A stretch of DNA of 64,000 nucleotides, taken from contig NZ_CP088923.1 in the NCBI RefSeq assembly GCF_021545845.1, positions 2,232,001 to 2,296,000 on the forward strand, read 5' to 3'. The first letter of the stretch is position 1; each line of letters starts with the position of its first letter. The notes under the pieces are model-generated. The model saw nothing but the letters and a program-made list of their open reading frames with translations, was not told where the DNA came from and ran no database searches. The DNA is from Rhodanobacter thiooxydans. GTDB taxonomy: Bacteria; Pseudomonadota; Gammaproteobacteria; Xanthomonadales; Rhodanobacteraceae. The translations under genes and the position numbers were made by a program. This document shows positions 9,012 through 17,722 of the stretch, piece after piece.

Positions 9012-9761
9012 TTACCTGGTGGCGAGGATGGCGTCCTTCGCTTCCTGGGTGGTCACCACGTCATTTGCGATCATCTGGAAGTTCGTCAAAGCGGCGGCGT
9101 AGCCGTCGAGCCCCGGCAATTGCGCGGCAGCGGTGGCGTCCTTCACCACTTCGACTTCGAAACCCTGCTCCAGCAGTTCCCTCAGGTGGCTTTCGACACA
9201 GAGGTTGGCCGACATGCCGGCGAGTATCACCTTCGAAATGCCGTGCTTGCGAAGCTGCAGCGCCAGATCGTTCGTCTGTGGGCCATAGACCTTGTGCGGA
9301 CTGGTGACGATGGTCTTGCCGTCATTGATGTACTTCTTGTACTGCGGCATCCAGTCGGCGCCGGAGTTCTCGAACCCGTCGAGGCTCAGGGGTCCCTTGC
9401 GGTCGAACATGCCGATCTTGTGCATCGCCACTTCAAGCGGGCCGCCGAACTTCCAGCCGTGGTCCCACGGATAGTAGTAGTGGGGCGAAATGACGACCTG
9501 CATGTTGCTGTCCTTCGCTGCCTTGAACAAGGTGTCGAGGTTTTCAACGGTGTGGTTGGCCACGACGCTCTTGCCGACCAGCCCCCAGGTCACGCCCTTG
9601 GGGCTGAGAAAGTCGACCTGCGGGTCAATCACGACCAGCGCGGTGTTGGCGTGGTCGACCTGCATGGTGGTCTTGGGAAGTTGTGCATGGGCGGGGCCGG
9701 CTGCGAAACCGATACCCACGGATGCCGCAAGAAGTGCGAGAGTCTTTTGCATGCAATGCAT
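9012..9761 (-). CDS. Exported isochorismatase-family cysteine hydrolase
   Basis: A 249-residue protein with a clear signal peptide (residues 1-26, GPAHA), unusual because most isochorismatase/nicotinamidase-like hydrolases are cytoplasmic. The catalytic triad is visible: Asp46 (VVIDPQVDF), Lys157 (SPHKVYG) and Cys188 (GMSANLCVES). An alternative start is Met4. Members hydrolyse amide or vinyl-ether bonds; the periplasmic substrate is unknown. It is followed by a hairpin at 8967-9001 and preceded by an AhpD-like gene, with an AraC regulator divergent beyond that. Confidence 0.88.
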   Translation of the reverse strand: MHCMQKTLALLAASVGIGFAAGPAHAQLPKTTMQVDHANTALVVIDPQVDFLSPKGVTWGLVGKSVVANHTVENLDTLFKAAKDSNMQVVISPHYYYPWDHGWKFGGPLEVAMHKIGMFDRKGPLSLDGFENSGADWMPQYKKYINDGKTIVTSPHKVYGPQTNDLALQLRKHGISKVILAGMSANLCVESHLRELLEQGFEVEVVKDATAAAQLPGLDGYAAALTNFQMIANDVVTTQEAKDAILATR

Positions 9762-9834
9762 GAACCTGATGTCCTGATGATGGGGGGTATGTTGCGGGCC
9801 GGATGCTTCAGTCCCTGCGACCCTGCCGAAAACG

Positions 9835-10392
9835 TCATGCCTGGCGCTTCCATGCCTCGCTGGCGAACTGCTCGTTGGTCTGGGTTTCGGTCAGGTGGTT
9901 GGTGTAGTTGCTGAGCGTCTTCATCGTCACGCCCAGCACGACTTCCAGCGCCTGCTGGTGGGTAAATCCGGCCTTGAGGAAGGCCTGCAGCGGCGCTCCG
10001 GCCACCTCGCCACGCTCCTTCACCATGCGGCGGGTGAACGTGGCCAGGGCTTCCAGCCGGGCGTCGGGCAGGGTGGTGCCGCTGCGCAACGCGTCGACGA
10101 CGGCATCGGGAGCCTTGGCCACCTTGCGGGCGATCAGTGAATGGGCGGCGACGCAGAACTCACAATTGTTTTCCACGCTGGCGGCCAGCAGTACCACCTG
10201 GCGTTCCACCGGGTTGAACGAAGTTTTGTCGAACTGGGCGGAAAGGCCGAAGTAGGCTTCCAGCGCTGCCGGCGCGTTGGCGAGGTTGGCATACAGGTTG
10301 GGCACGAAGCCCGTCTTGTCGCGTGCGCCCCGCAGCAGTGGGCGTGCTGCTTCCGGGGCGGAGTCGGGGGTCTGCAAGGTGAATTCGCTCAT
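9835..10392 (-). CDS. Carboxymuconolactone decarboxylase / AhpD-family protein
   Basis: A 185-residue protein with ERQVVLLAASVENNCEFCVAAH (shown only by its core NNCEFCVAAH): Cys77 and Cys80 form the CxxC pair, His84 follows, as in AhpD-type peroxidases. It leads the leftward cluster and is divergent from the AraC regulator across 140 bp (10393-10532), which should hold both promoters. It is a distant relative of the second such gene at 6511. Confidence 0.85.
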   Translation of the reverse strand: MSEFTLQTPDSAPEAARPLLRGARDKTGFVPNLYANLANAPAALEAYFGLSAQFDKTSFNPVERQVVLLAASVENNCEFCVAAHSLIARKVAKAPDAVVDALRSGTTLPDARLEALATFTRRMVKERGEVAGAPLQAFLKAGFTHQQALEVVLGVTMKTLSNYTNHLTETQTNEQFASEAWKRQA

Positions 10393-10532
10393 GGTTCATA
10401 CTCCATTGATGGGTTGATGGATGGCCGGTCGAATGGTAAAGCGGCCATGGGCATACTGTGGCCCTAGACCGCCCGCGCAACCATGTCTGCAACGCGCGCA
10501 TGCTTGTCTCCGCGTCTTGATCGGGAGCCTTC

Positions 10533-11387
10533 GTGGACGAACTGAGTGAATTGATGCGGCACCTCCGCCTGCAGACGCGTGTGTTCCATCGGACCACGCA
10601 TTGCGGGCAGTGGGTGGTCGATGGTGAATACGAGCGCAAGGCGATGTTCCACCTGGTGGCCACCGGCCGCTGCGTGATGCGGTATGACGGCCATGCCGGC
10701 GACATCCTGCTCCGGGCCGGCGACGCGGTACTGTTCAACCGCCCGGTGGACCATTGCCTGATCGCGTCGCTGGGCGCCGATGGCGACGTTCCCACGCTGC
10801 TGCTGTGCGGCTACTTCGAGTTCGACTCGCCGTTGTCGGAAGTGCTGCTGGCTTCGCTGCCGGCGCAGCTGCTGCTTCGGCACGATCCGCAGCCGGGCGG
10901 CGGGGACTCCGGCGCGCCGGCGGCCCTGCTGCAATTGATCGTCGCCGAAGCCGAGTCGAACGGTCCCGGCGCCATGGCGTTGATGGACAAGCTTTCCGAT
11001 GCGCTGTTCATGTATGCGCTGCGCCAATGCCTGGCCGCCGGCACGGTCGCGCAGGGGCTGCTGACCGCGATTTTCGACCCGCATCTCGGCCCGGCGTTGC
11101 TGGCCATCCATCAGGATCCGCAGCAGCCCTGGACGGTGGCGATGCTCGCCGACCGGGTGCATCTGTCGCGGGCGGCGTTCGCCCGGCGATTTGCCCATTC
11201 GACCGGAGCCACCCCGATGGGGTACGTCACCGGCCTGCGCATGCAGCAGGCGAAGTCGGCGCTGGCCGAGCGCGGCGTCAGCGTGGCCGAAGCGGCGGTG
11301 ATCGCCGGCTATGCGACGGAGGCAGCCTTCAGCCGCGCCTTCAAGCGCCTCCATGGATACTCGCCGGGTGTTTCGCGATCGCGTTGA
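10533..11387 (+). CDS. AraC-family transcriptional regulator
   Basis: A 284-residue regulator. The N-terminal half is a cupin-type sensor (HLVATGRCVMRYDG, DAVLFNRPVDH), the C-terminal hundred residues carry the two AraC helix-turn-helix motifs (VAMLADRVHLSRAAFARRF and VAEAAVIAGYATEAAFSRAF). The start is GTG 10533. This cupin/AraC type is commonly divergent from small oxidoreductase or peroxidase genes, which fits control of the leftward cluster beginning at 10392. Effector unknown. Confidence 0.88.
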   Translation: MDELSELMRHLRLQTRVFHRTTHCGQWVVDGEYERKAMFHLVATGRCVMRYDGHAGDILLRAGDAVLFNRPVDHCLIASLGADGDVPTLLLCGYFEFDSPLSEVLLASLPAQLLLRHDPQPGGGDSGAPAALLQLIVAEAESNGPGAMALMDKLSDALFMYALRQCLAAGTVAQGLLTAIFDPHLGPALLAIHQDPQQPWTVAMLADRVHLSRAAFARRFAHSTGATPMGYVTGLRMQQAKSALAERGVSVAEAAVIAGYATEAAFSRAFKRLHGYSPGVSRSR

Positions 11388-11395
11388 AACCTTGC

Positions 11396-11426
11396 CGAAT
11401 CCTTTTGGTGGTTCGGCAGCTCTATC
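11396..11426 (+). promoter_or_regulatory. ECF-type promoter site P1 (weaker)
   Basis: CGAATCCTTT-N14-CTCTATC, the same 31-bp architecture as the sites at 15085 and 17631. The CBS-domain gene begins 205 bp beyond the -10 box, a long leader. The -35 box also lies in a TGCCGAA/TTCGGCA inverted repeat that could end the araC transcript, so the site may be coincidental. Confidence 0.45.
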
Positions 11427-11630
11427 GGGTGAGGGCGTCGCGCGGCAGCGGGAAGTTCATGGTCATTGCCCCGCGTTCCTGACCATGGATTTCGAGCCTA
11501 TCCGAACTGCCGCGCGCGTCTTCACCCCTCACGGGCCGTTGATCTCCGAAGCTGCGCATACCATTGACGCAGGTTGGTTCTGCACTACGGTCCCCGTGGG
11601 TTTCGACCCCACCGAGTCGAGGTGATCCCC

Positions 11631-12236
11631 ATGCCGTTTCGCTCAGTCGTTACCCATCTCAGCCGCCTTCCCACGTTTGTACGTAGGCACCCCCATCTCG
11701 TGGAATCCTCGCTGAAAGACGAGGATCCCGCGCTGGCGGTCATGGTGGATTTCCATCGAGTCTGTCCGGTGACGGTCGAGCCCGAGCGAAGCATCGATGA
11801 GGCACTCCAGCGCATGATCGATGCACGTGTGCGTACGCTGCTGGTGCTGGTGAAGGAAAGCATGCTCGGGCTGATCACAGCCTACGACATCCAGGGGCAG
11901 AAGCCGCTGCAGTTCCTGCGCGGTTCGAACTGTACCCATCCGAAATGCCGGCACGAGGATATCGAGGTGGCCGATATTATGACCGCCGTGGAGAGCTTGC
12001 CGACCCTGCGGGTCGAGGACATCCGCAAAGCGCGGACAGGCGACATCCTGGAAACCTTTCGTGAAACCAGACAGACCCATCTCCTGATCACCGAGCGCCA
12101 GGACGATGAACGCGACGAGATACGCGGATTGATCTCGCGCACCGAGATCGAACGGCGCCTCGGCATCTCGCCGGTGCTCGCTTCCATGGTCCGGACCGAG
12201 ATGGAAACATCCATGTTTCCGCGGCTCCCGGTATGA
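11631..12236 (+). CDS. CBS-domain pair protein
   Basis: A 201-residue cytoplasmic protein with two CBS modules: the first around residues 45-95 (PVTVEPERSIDEALQRMI, LGLITAYDIQG), the second around 120-185 (DIMTAVESLPTLRVEDI, LLITERQDD, GLISRTEIERRLG). CBS pairs bind adenosine ligands or metals and act as sensors. Between them lies NCTHPKCRHEDIE, a possible small metal site (Cys/His). AGGTGA before ATG 11631 supports this start; the longer frame to 11574 has no support. Target unknown. Confidence 0.82.
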   Translation: MPFRSVVTHLSRLPTFVRRHPHLVESSLKDEDPALAVMVDFHRVCPVTVEPERSIDEALQRMIDARVRTLLVLVKESMLGLITAYDIQGQKPLQFLRGSNCTHPKCRHEDIEVADIMTAVESLPTLRVEDIRKARTGDILETFRETRQTHLLITERQDDERDEIRGLISRTEIERRLGISPVLASMVRTEMETSMFPRLPV

Positions 12237-12394
12237 GCCGACATCGCATGCCGCAGCCGGTCATCGAGGTTGTACCGGCACCGGGAAAATTCGTCGAGCT
12301 GGTGGCGGACATCGTGTTGCCTGTGTCGCGATGAAACGTGGATAGCCGGCCCAAGCCGTTGCTGCTACGGCCCTGTCATGAAGCGTGACCCTGA

Positions 12395-12425
12395 TGAATC
12401 CTTCGACCGGGGAGGCGCATCTATC
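12395..12425 (+). promoter_or_regulatory. ECF-type promoter site P2
   Basis: TGAATCCTTC-N14-ATCTATC: one change in each box from the core form but exactly the same 31-bp length. It lies 168 bp before the DUF427 gene and would drive DUF427 plus the patatin gene. The 357-bp gap 12237-12593 contains this site and no other recognisable feature. Confidence 0.55.
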
Positions 12426-12593
12426 GGGCGTGTACGTGTGGAGACATGACCAGTGATCGCTCCGGGAGTCGGATGCATCCTCGGCGATGTGCGGGCCGAT
12501 CATCGCACCCTGATCGCGAATGAGCCGGCCCGCGCGGGCGGCAGTGGCATCGGTTCGATTTCTTTTCCGACAAACCGCAACGAGGAGAGACCC

Positions 12594-12875
12594 ATGCGCG
12601 CCATGTGGCAAGGCATTGTGATCGCCGAAAGCGATCACACGATCGTGATCGAGGGCAATCACTATTTTCCGCCAGAATCGCTCAGGCGCGAGCACCTGCG
12701 CGACAGCACCCGGCATTCGATGTGTCCATGGAAGGGCACGGCCAGCTATTTCGATGTAGTGGTCAACGACGAGGTCAATCCCGCCGCGGCGTGGTACTAC
12801 CCGGAACCCAAGCCGGAAGCGGCGGAAATCCGTGGGCACGTCGCGTTCTGGCACGGTGTCATGGTTCGCCCCTGA
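12594..12875 (+). CDS. DUF427-family protein
   Basis: A 93-residue single-domain protein. The hallmarks of the family are clear: GIVIAESDHTIVIEGNHYFP, the CPWKGTASYFDV motif and AAWYYPEPKPEAAEI near the end. GAGGAGAG just before ATG 12594 fixes the start, although the frame is open back to 12453. DUF427 proteins are compact beta folds of unknown function, often stress-induced. The patatin gene follows after 25 bp. Confidence 0.88.
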   Translation: MRAMWQGIVIAESDHTIVIEGNHYFPPESLRREHLRDSTRHSMCPWKGTASYFDVVVNDEVNPAAAWYYPEPKPEAAEIRGHVAFWHGVMVRP

Positions 12876-12900
12876 AAGCCATCCGGGCCGGGGACGAACC

Positions 12901-14379
12901 ATGCCCACCGCAACGCAGGACAAGGCCGTGACGCCTGCGTCCCGTCGTCTGCCGCGCAGCTGGCCATGCCTGCTGCTTGGCCTCGCGCTGTGCGCGCTTG
13001 CCGGTTGCGCCACGCGGACCTGGAATACCCGGATCAAGCCGGCCGGGGTGGAGGATCGCTACGAATTCAAGACGCGATTCCCGCACGCTCCCCGCGATAC
13101 CTTCGTCGTGCTGGCGTTTTCCGGCGGAGGCACCCGCGCGGCTGCCTTCAGTTACGGTGTGCTGGAAAAGCTGCGCGACACCGAAGTCCCGTCGGGCGGC
13201 CAGCCGACGCGATTGCTTGATCTGGTCGACGTGGTCACCTCGGTTTCCGGCGGCAGCTACACCGCGGCGTACTACGGCCTGTTCGGCGACCGCATTTTCG
13301 GTGACTTCCGGACCCGCTTCCTCTATCGCGACTGGCAAGGCGAGCTGCTGGGCCTGCTGGGGCGCCCGGATCATCTGTTGTCGATTGCCGGTCGCCACTA
13401 CAACCGCAGCGATCTGGTCGCCGCCTATCTCGACCGGACGTTGCTGGAGGGCAAAACATTCGCCGACATGTCGCCGGCGGGCCTGCCGATGGTCATTCTC
13501 AACGCCAGTGACCTGAACAACGCCACCACGTTTTCCTTCATCCAGCAGCAGTTCGATTTTCTCTGCTCGGATCTGTCGACCTATCCGGTGGCCAACGCGG
13601 TGATGGCATCGGCTGCCGTGCCGGGGCTGTTCGCGCCGATCGCACTGCGCAACTATCCCGATTGCCCGCAACGACACCAGCCGTGGGTGGCGCAGTCGCT
13701 GGCGCACGATGACCTGCTGTCACGCCGCCATGCCGTGGCGCTCGCATTGTCACGTTATGACGACCCGGAACGGATGCCGGTCCTGCGCCTGGTCGACGGC
13801 GGCATCACCGACAACCTCGGCGTACGCGGTTCGATGATGAGTCCGGTGGCGCAGTACGGCAACGTGCCGGACATGGCCGGTGCCTTCACCCCGGAACAGC
13901 TACGCCGTGTGCGGCATGTGCTGGTCATCGTCGCCAATGCCCAGGTCTATGCGCCCTACCCATGGTCCGAACGGGGGCGCGCTCCGGGAACGATCGATAT
14001 CTTGCGCGCCTCGTTCGACGCTTCACTGGGCATACTCAACAACGAGACCGCGGCGCTGGCGAAAAACGGCTTCCTGATGTGGGCACGCCACGTCAATGCG
14101 CTGCGTCCGGCGGGAGACCCCACGGTGGACGTGAACTTTGCCGTGCTGACCTTCGGCCAGATCAAGGACGGTGCCGAACGGCAGCGATTCAATGCGATGC
14201 CGACGGCATTTCACCTGCGCCGCGATCAGGTCGATGCGCTGCGTGCGCTGGCCGGGCGCTTGCTGACTCAGGCGCCGGAGTTTCAGAGCTTCCTGCGCGA
14301 GCTGCGCGATGAGCAGTCTGCCCTGGTGGATCCACATGCCACGACTGCTGCAGAGCCGGCTGGGGTTGGACGGCGATGA
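12901..14379 (+). CDS. Patatin-like phospholipase lipoprotein
   Basis: A 492-residue protein with a signal peptide and lipobox LAGC (lipidated Cys36), so likely anchored in the envelope. The patatin domain shows the oxyanion motif SGGGTR (73-78), the nucleophile in SVSGGS (Ser115), and the catalytic Asp in VDGGITDN near residue 300. Substrates are presumably acyl lipids. It is placed 25 bp after the DUF427 gene and probably shares its promoter. Confidence 0.87.
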   Translation: MPTATQDKAVTPASRRLPRSWPCLLLGLALCALAGCATRTWNTRIKPAGVEDRYEFKTRFPHAPRDTFVVLAFSGGGTRAAAFSYGVLEKLRDTEVPSGGQPTRLLDLVDVVTSVSGGSYTAAYYGLFGDRIFGDFRTRFLYRDWQGELLGLLGRPDHLLSIAGRHYNRSDLVAAYLDRTLLEGKTFADMSPAGLPMVILNASDLNNATTFSFIQQQFDFLCSDLSTYPVANAVMASAAVPGLFAPIALRNYPDCPQRHQPWVAQSLAHDDLLSRRHAVALALSRYDDPERMPVLRLVDGGITDNLGVRGSMMSPVAQYGNVPDMAGAFTPEQLRRVRHVLVIVANAQVYAPYPWSERGRAPGTIDILRASFDASLGILNNETAALAKNGFLMWARHVNALRPAGDPTVDVNFAVLTFGQIKDGAERQRFNAMPTAFHLRRDQVDALRALAGRLLTQAPEFQSFLRELRDEQSALVDPHATTAAEPAGVGRR

Positions 14380-14485
14380 TCCTGCCGGCGATTGAATGCG
14401 CGTCCACCCATGGATGGCGGGAAGCCAGCTCGCATCGGTCGTCAGTGGCGGTACGAGGCTGATGTCGTTCCCCGCCACGGCAGAC

Positions 14486-14908
14486 TCAGGCTGCAGTTCC
14501 GGGTACGTCGCGCCGTCCTCGCAACCAGCGCCACGAGTCGAGCGCGTCGAACGCCAGCGAGATGCCGTTGACGAGCAACAATGCGATCGCGAGCGCCATT
14601 TCGGCCGTTGACGGCGGCAGATTGCCGGCGGCACCGGATAGGCGCAGAGCCAACGCGATTTCCAGCGGAATCCAGGCCAACAGGTGCGGCAGCGACATCG
14701 CCCGGCTCATGCCGCCGGCGAACCACATGATCGGCAGGTTGGTAGCCACCACAAAGAGGGCGGCCGCGGTGCCTGCACGGCCGCTCCAGGTGTCCAGCAG
14801 AAGGAACGGCAACACGTTGACCGGTATCAGCACGAAGCCCACCCAGACCTGTACCCAGCGGGGCAGGCTGCGATACGAGCGCCAGATTTTTGCCGACCTG
14901 TGATTCAT
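14486..14908 (-). CDS. Hypothetical four-helix membrane protein
   Basis: A 140-residue protein with four predicted membrane helices (about 20-38, 48-66, 76-94, 105-122) and a basic C-terminus (WRWLRGRRD). I do not recognise a family. ATG 14908 is chosen because membrane character begins soon after it; the longer frames to 14944 or 15074 look like non-coding overlap. It is divergent from the bufferin operon; 14909-15084 shows no further feature. Confidence 0.6.
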   Translation of the reverse strand: MNHRSAKIWRSYRSLPRWVQVWVGFVLIPVNVLPFLLLDTWSGRAGTAAALFVVATNLPIMWFAGGMSRAMSLPHLLAWIPLEIALALRLSGAAGNLPPSTAEMALAIALLLVNGISLAFDALDSWRWLRGRRDVPGTAA

Positions 14909-15084
14909 TCGTGCAGCTTGACGCCATCGAGGGCCACGTTGCAATCGGTACGCAGCGGCCGCAGGTCAGCGTCCGCACCAGTCCGTTGCCTGCCGACGGA
15001 TGCTGTTGCCGTGGCGACGCAGTCGACACCCGCCGCCTTGCTGCCTCATCGGCTTGATGGGTCGCCTGCAGCACACCCGTATGG

Positions 15085-15115
15085 TGAATCCTTTGGCCTC
15101 CCGGGCGGCTCTATG
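15085..15115 (+). promoter_or_regulatory. ECF-type promoter site P3 (bufferin operon)
   Basis: TGAATCCTTT-N14-CTCTATG, identical in both boxes and in spacing to the site in front of the sigma-factor gene at 17631. The bufA start codon is 42 nt downstream of the -10 box. Confidence 0.85.
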
Positions 15116-15156
15116 AGGTGCCGGACGCCCCGGCTCACCTTATGGAGATATCCATC

Positions 15157-15453
15157 ATGAACTACGACAACCTGCTCAAGGTCGCTCTGGCCGGCGCGCT
15201 GACCCTCGGCGTGGCGTCGGTCGCCACCGCCAGCCCGGCGCCGAACGGCGCGAACGACATGAAGAGCGGCAAGATGGCGATGGTCAAGTGCTACGGCATC
15301 AACGCGGCGCACAAGAACGACTGCAAGTCGCCGGGGCATTCGTGCGCCGGCCAGGACAGCAAGGCACGCGACGCTAATGCATTCGTGGCCGTGCCGGCCG
15401 GCCTGTGCGAGAAGATCGACGGCGGTTCCACCACCCCGGCGGACAAGGCCTGA
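15157..15453 (+). CDS. bufA1: BufA1-type bufferin precursor (DUF2282)
   Basis: A 98-residue exported precursor peptide. The signal sequence (1-25, ATAS) is followed by the family core with four cysteines: Cys45 (VKCYGI), Cys56 (KNDC), Cys63 (HSCAGQ) and Cys84 (PAGLCE). Bufferins are ribosomally made peptides whose core cysteines are oxidised by the partner MNIO enzyme to copper-chelating heterocycles; they act as periplasmic copper buffers. TGGAGA lies before ATG 15157, and the gene is followed 9 bp later by bufB. The full bufA-bufB-bufC-doxX order is present. Confidence 0.9.
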   Translation: MNYDNLLKVALAGALTLGVASVATASPAPNGANDMKSGKMAMVKCYGINAAHKNDCKSPGHSCAGQDSKARDANAFVAVPAGLCEKIDGGSTTPADKA

Positions 15454-15462
15454 GCCAAGGCC

Positions 15463-16329
15463 ATGAGCTGCCTGCTGCCACAGGCGCAGCGCCCGATCCC
15501 TGCAGAGGCCGGGATCGGCTTGCGTGCGCCGCACATCGCCCGGGTACTGCAGGAGCGGCCACCGGTGCCGTGGTTCGAAGTGCATAGCGAGAACTATTTC
15601 GCCGCCGGCGGTCCGATGCATGCGGCGCTGGAGCGTATCCGCGCGGACTATCCCCTGAGTCTGCACGGCGTCGGCCTGTCGCTGGGTTCGTCCGACGCGC
15701 TCGACGTCGCACATCTGGCCAGCCTGCGGCGGCTGGTCGACCGCTATCAGCCCGCGCTCGTCTCGGACCACATCTGCTGGGCTGCGATCGGCGGCGTCCA
15801 CCTGAATGACCTGCTACCCTTGCCGTATACGAGGGAAGCGCTGGACCTGATGGTCTCGCGCGTGCAGCAGGTGCAGGACGCGCTGGGGCGCGAGTTCCTG
15901 GTCGAGAACGTCTCGAGCTATCTCAGCTTCCGCCACGCCGACATGCCGGAGTCGGCCTTCGTCGCCGAGCTGGTACGCCGCAGCGGCTGCGGCCTGCTGT
16001 TGGACGTGAACAATGTTTACGTCAACAGCGTCAATCACGGTTTCGACCCGGGCGAGTACCTGCGCGCCATGCCGCATGCCTCGGTGCGCGAGATCCATCT
16101 GGCCGGGTTTCTGCGCAAAGACCGGTTGCCGGTGCCACTGCTGATCGACAGCCACAGCCGTCCCGTCGCCGACGAGGTATGGGCGCTCTATCGCGAGGCG
16201 CTGGAATTGTGCGGACCGCAGCCGACCCTGATCGAATGGGACCAGGACATTCCCGAACTGGAGGTGCTGCTGGCCGAAGCCGCCCGTGCCGAGGAGGCGC
16301 TGCATGCCTGCCGCACCGCGATTGCATGA
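15463..16329 (+). CDS. bufB: BufB multinuclear iron oxidase (DUF692/MNIO)
   Basis: A 288-residue TIM-barrel enzyme of the MNIO family that modifies precursor cysteines. Metal-ligand and core motifs are in order: FEVHSENYF, SLHGVGLSLG, VSDHICW, ENVSSYL, LLDVNNVYVN, REIHLAGF, IDSHSRPV and LIEWDQDIPEL. It follows bufA by 9 bp and overlaps the start of bufC by 26 bp, so precursor and enzymes are expressed together. Length is usual for the family. Confidence 0.92.
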   Translation: MSCLLPQAQRPIPAEAGIGLRAPHIARVLQERPPVPWFEVHSENYFAAGGPMHAALERIRADYPLSLHGVGLSLGSSDALDVAHLASLRRLVDRYQPALVSDHICWAAIGGVHLNDLLPLPYTREALDLMVSRVQQVQDALGREFLVENVSSYLSFRHADMPESAFVAELVRRSGCGLLLDVNNVYVNSVNHGFDPGEYLRAMPHASVREIHLAGFLRKDRLPVPLLIDSHSRPVADEVWALYREALELCGPQPTLIEWDQDIPELEVLLAEAARAEEALHACRTAIA

Positions 16330-17089
16330 ACTGCAGCAAGGCTTTGCCGCGGCCGTGCTGGGCCGCGGCGACGACGTGGCGGCATGGGTCGACGGCGCCG
16401 GGCTGGATCCGGCGGCACGGCTGCGCATCTACCGCAACGCGGTGGCCGCGACCCTCAAGGCGGCCCTGCACGACACTTTCCCCACCGTGCATGCGCTGGT
16501 GGGCGAGGATTTCTTCGAGGCGATGGCGGCGCGTTACCAGCAGCAGCATCCCTCGACCTGCGGCAACCTGCAGTCCTTCGGCGGCGCGCTGCCCGGGTTC
16601 ATCGAGGCGATGCCGCAGGCCCGCTCGCTGGGCTATCTGGCGGACATCGCGAGGCTGGACTGGTTGCGCCAGCTGACCGTGCTGGCGCCGGATGCGACGC
16701 CTGCCGACGCCCGGGCCGCCGCCGACGCGGCTGCGGTGGAACCGCACCGGCTGCACCTGCGCCTGCATCCGAGCCTGCATCGGCTGCACAGCCGCTGGGC
16801 TGTGCTCACGCTGTGGCAGTGGTGCCAGTCGCCCGTCGGGCCCGCTCCGCGTCCCGATCGAGGTGGCGAGAATGTCCTGCTATGGCGTGACGGCGGCGAG
16901 GTGGCCATGGCCGCGGTCGACCCCGCCACGTTCCGCTGCATCGAGGTGCTGGCCGCGGGCGGCGACGTGGCTGCGGCCCATCGGGCGGCCGCGGACCTGG
17001 ATGCCGCTTTCGATCTTCAACCCTGCCTGCGGGACCTGCTCGTGCAGGGCCTGGTCGTGGCGTTCAACAACCAAGAGGGCTGCACATGA
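16304..17089 (+). CDS. bufC: BufC recognition partner (DUF2063)
   Basis: A 261-residue protein with the DUF2063 N-terminal helical domain (LHELQQGFAAAVL, RLRIYRNAVAATLKAAL, PTVHALVGEDFF) and a C-terminal segment of alternating strands. BufC-type proteins bind the precursor and the MNIO enzyme. A strong GAGGAGG 7 nt upstream fixes ATG 16304 inside the end of bufB, rather than the earlier frame start at 16286. It overlaps doxX by 4 nt (ATGA). Confidence 0.88.
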   Translation: MPAAPRLHELQQGFAAAVLGRGDDVAAWVDGAGLDPAARLRIYRNAVAATLKAALHDTFPTVHALVGEDFFEAMAARYQQQHPSTCGNLQSFGGALPGFIEAMPQARSLGYLADIARLDWLRQLTVLAPDATPADARAAADAAAVEPHRLHLRLHPSLHRLHSRWAVLTLWQWCQSPVGPAPRPDRGGENVLLWRDGGEVAMAAVDPATFRCIEVLAAGGDVAAAHRAAADLDAAFDLQPCLRDLLVQGLVVAFNNQEGCT

Positions 17090-17607
17090 ACAAGCTGCTG
17101 TGGCGCACGAGTGGTTATTACCGGCAACTGGCGGAGGCGCTGTCGAGCCTGGGGCCGGTGGTGCTGTTGCTGTTCCGGGTGTGGGTGGCACTGGCGTTCT
17201 GGCGCGCCGGCGTGGTGAAGCTCGACGACCCGGCGGGTACGTCCTACCTGTTCAACAACGAATACCACGTACCCCTGCTGTCCGGCGACGCCGCGGCGTT
17301 TCTCGGCACCTGGATCGAGCTGGTCGCGCCGTGGTTCCTCCTGCTGGGGCTGGGCGGACGGCTGACCGCGGGGTTCCTGTTCATCTACAACATCATGGCC
17401 GTCGTTTCCTACCCGGATCTGTGGCCGCACGGTTTCTGGGCCGGCCTGGTCGGCAACGATTTCAGCGACCACAAGGTCTGGGCGATGATGCTGCTGGCGG
17501 TGATCGCCTGGGGTCCTGGCCCGTTCTCGCTCGATCGTATCCTCGAACGACTCCGGCCCGCGGCGCGGCGCGGCGACGGCGCGGATACCGCGGTACGGGC
17601 AGGGTAG
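17086..17607 (+). CDS. DoxX-family membrane protein of the bufferin operon
   Basis: A 173-residue four-helix DoxX protein (RVWVALAFWRAGVVKLDD, TWIELVAPWFLLLGLGGR, FLFIYNIMAVVSYPDLW). DoxX genes regularly close bufferin operons, where a redox or membrane role has been proposed. The 4-nt overlap with bufC places it in the same transcript. The next promoter site begins 23 bp after its stop. Confidence 0.87.
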   Translation: MNKLLWRTSGYYRQLAEALSSLGPVVLLLFRVWVALAFWRAGVVKLDDPAGTSYLFNNEYHVPLLSGDAAAFLGTWIELVAPWFLLLGLGGRLTAGFLFIYNIMAVVSYPDLWPHGFWAGLVGNDFSDHKVWAMMLLAVIAWGPGPFSLDRILERLRPAARRGDGADTAVRAG

Positions 17608-17630
17608 CCGGCCGTGCCGGTCAATCCGCT

Positions 17631-17661
17631 TGAATCCTTTGATGAGCTGGTGTCCTCTATG
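17631..17661 (+). promoter_or_regulatory. ECF-type promoter site P4 (sigma gene)
   Basis: TGAATCCTTT-N14-CTCTATG, identical to the bufferin site, 61 nt before the sigma-factor start codon. It suggests autoregulation and identifies the motif with this sigma factor. Confidence 0.8.
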
Positions 17662-17722
17662 GGGTGAGAGAACAGGAATCTCCACCGTTTGCACCATCGA
17701 GCAACCATGCAAAGGTTCACCC

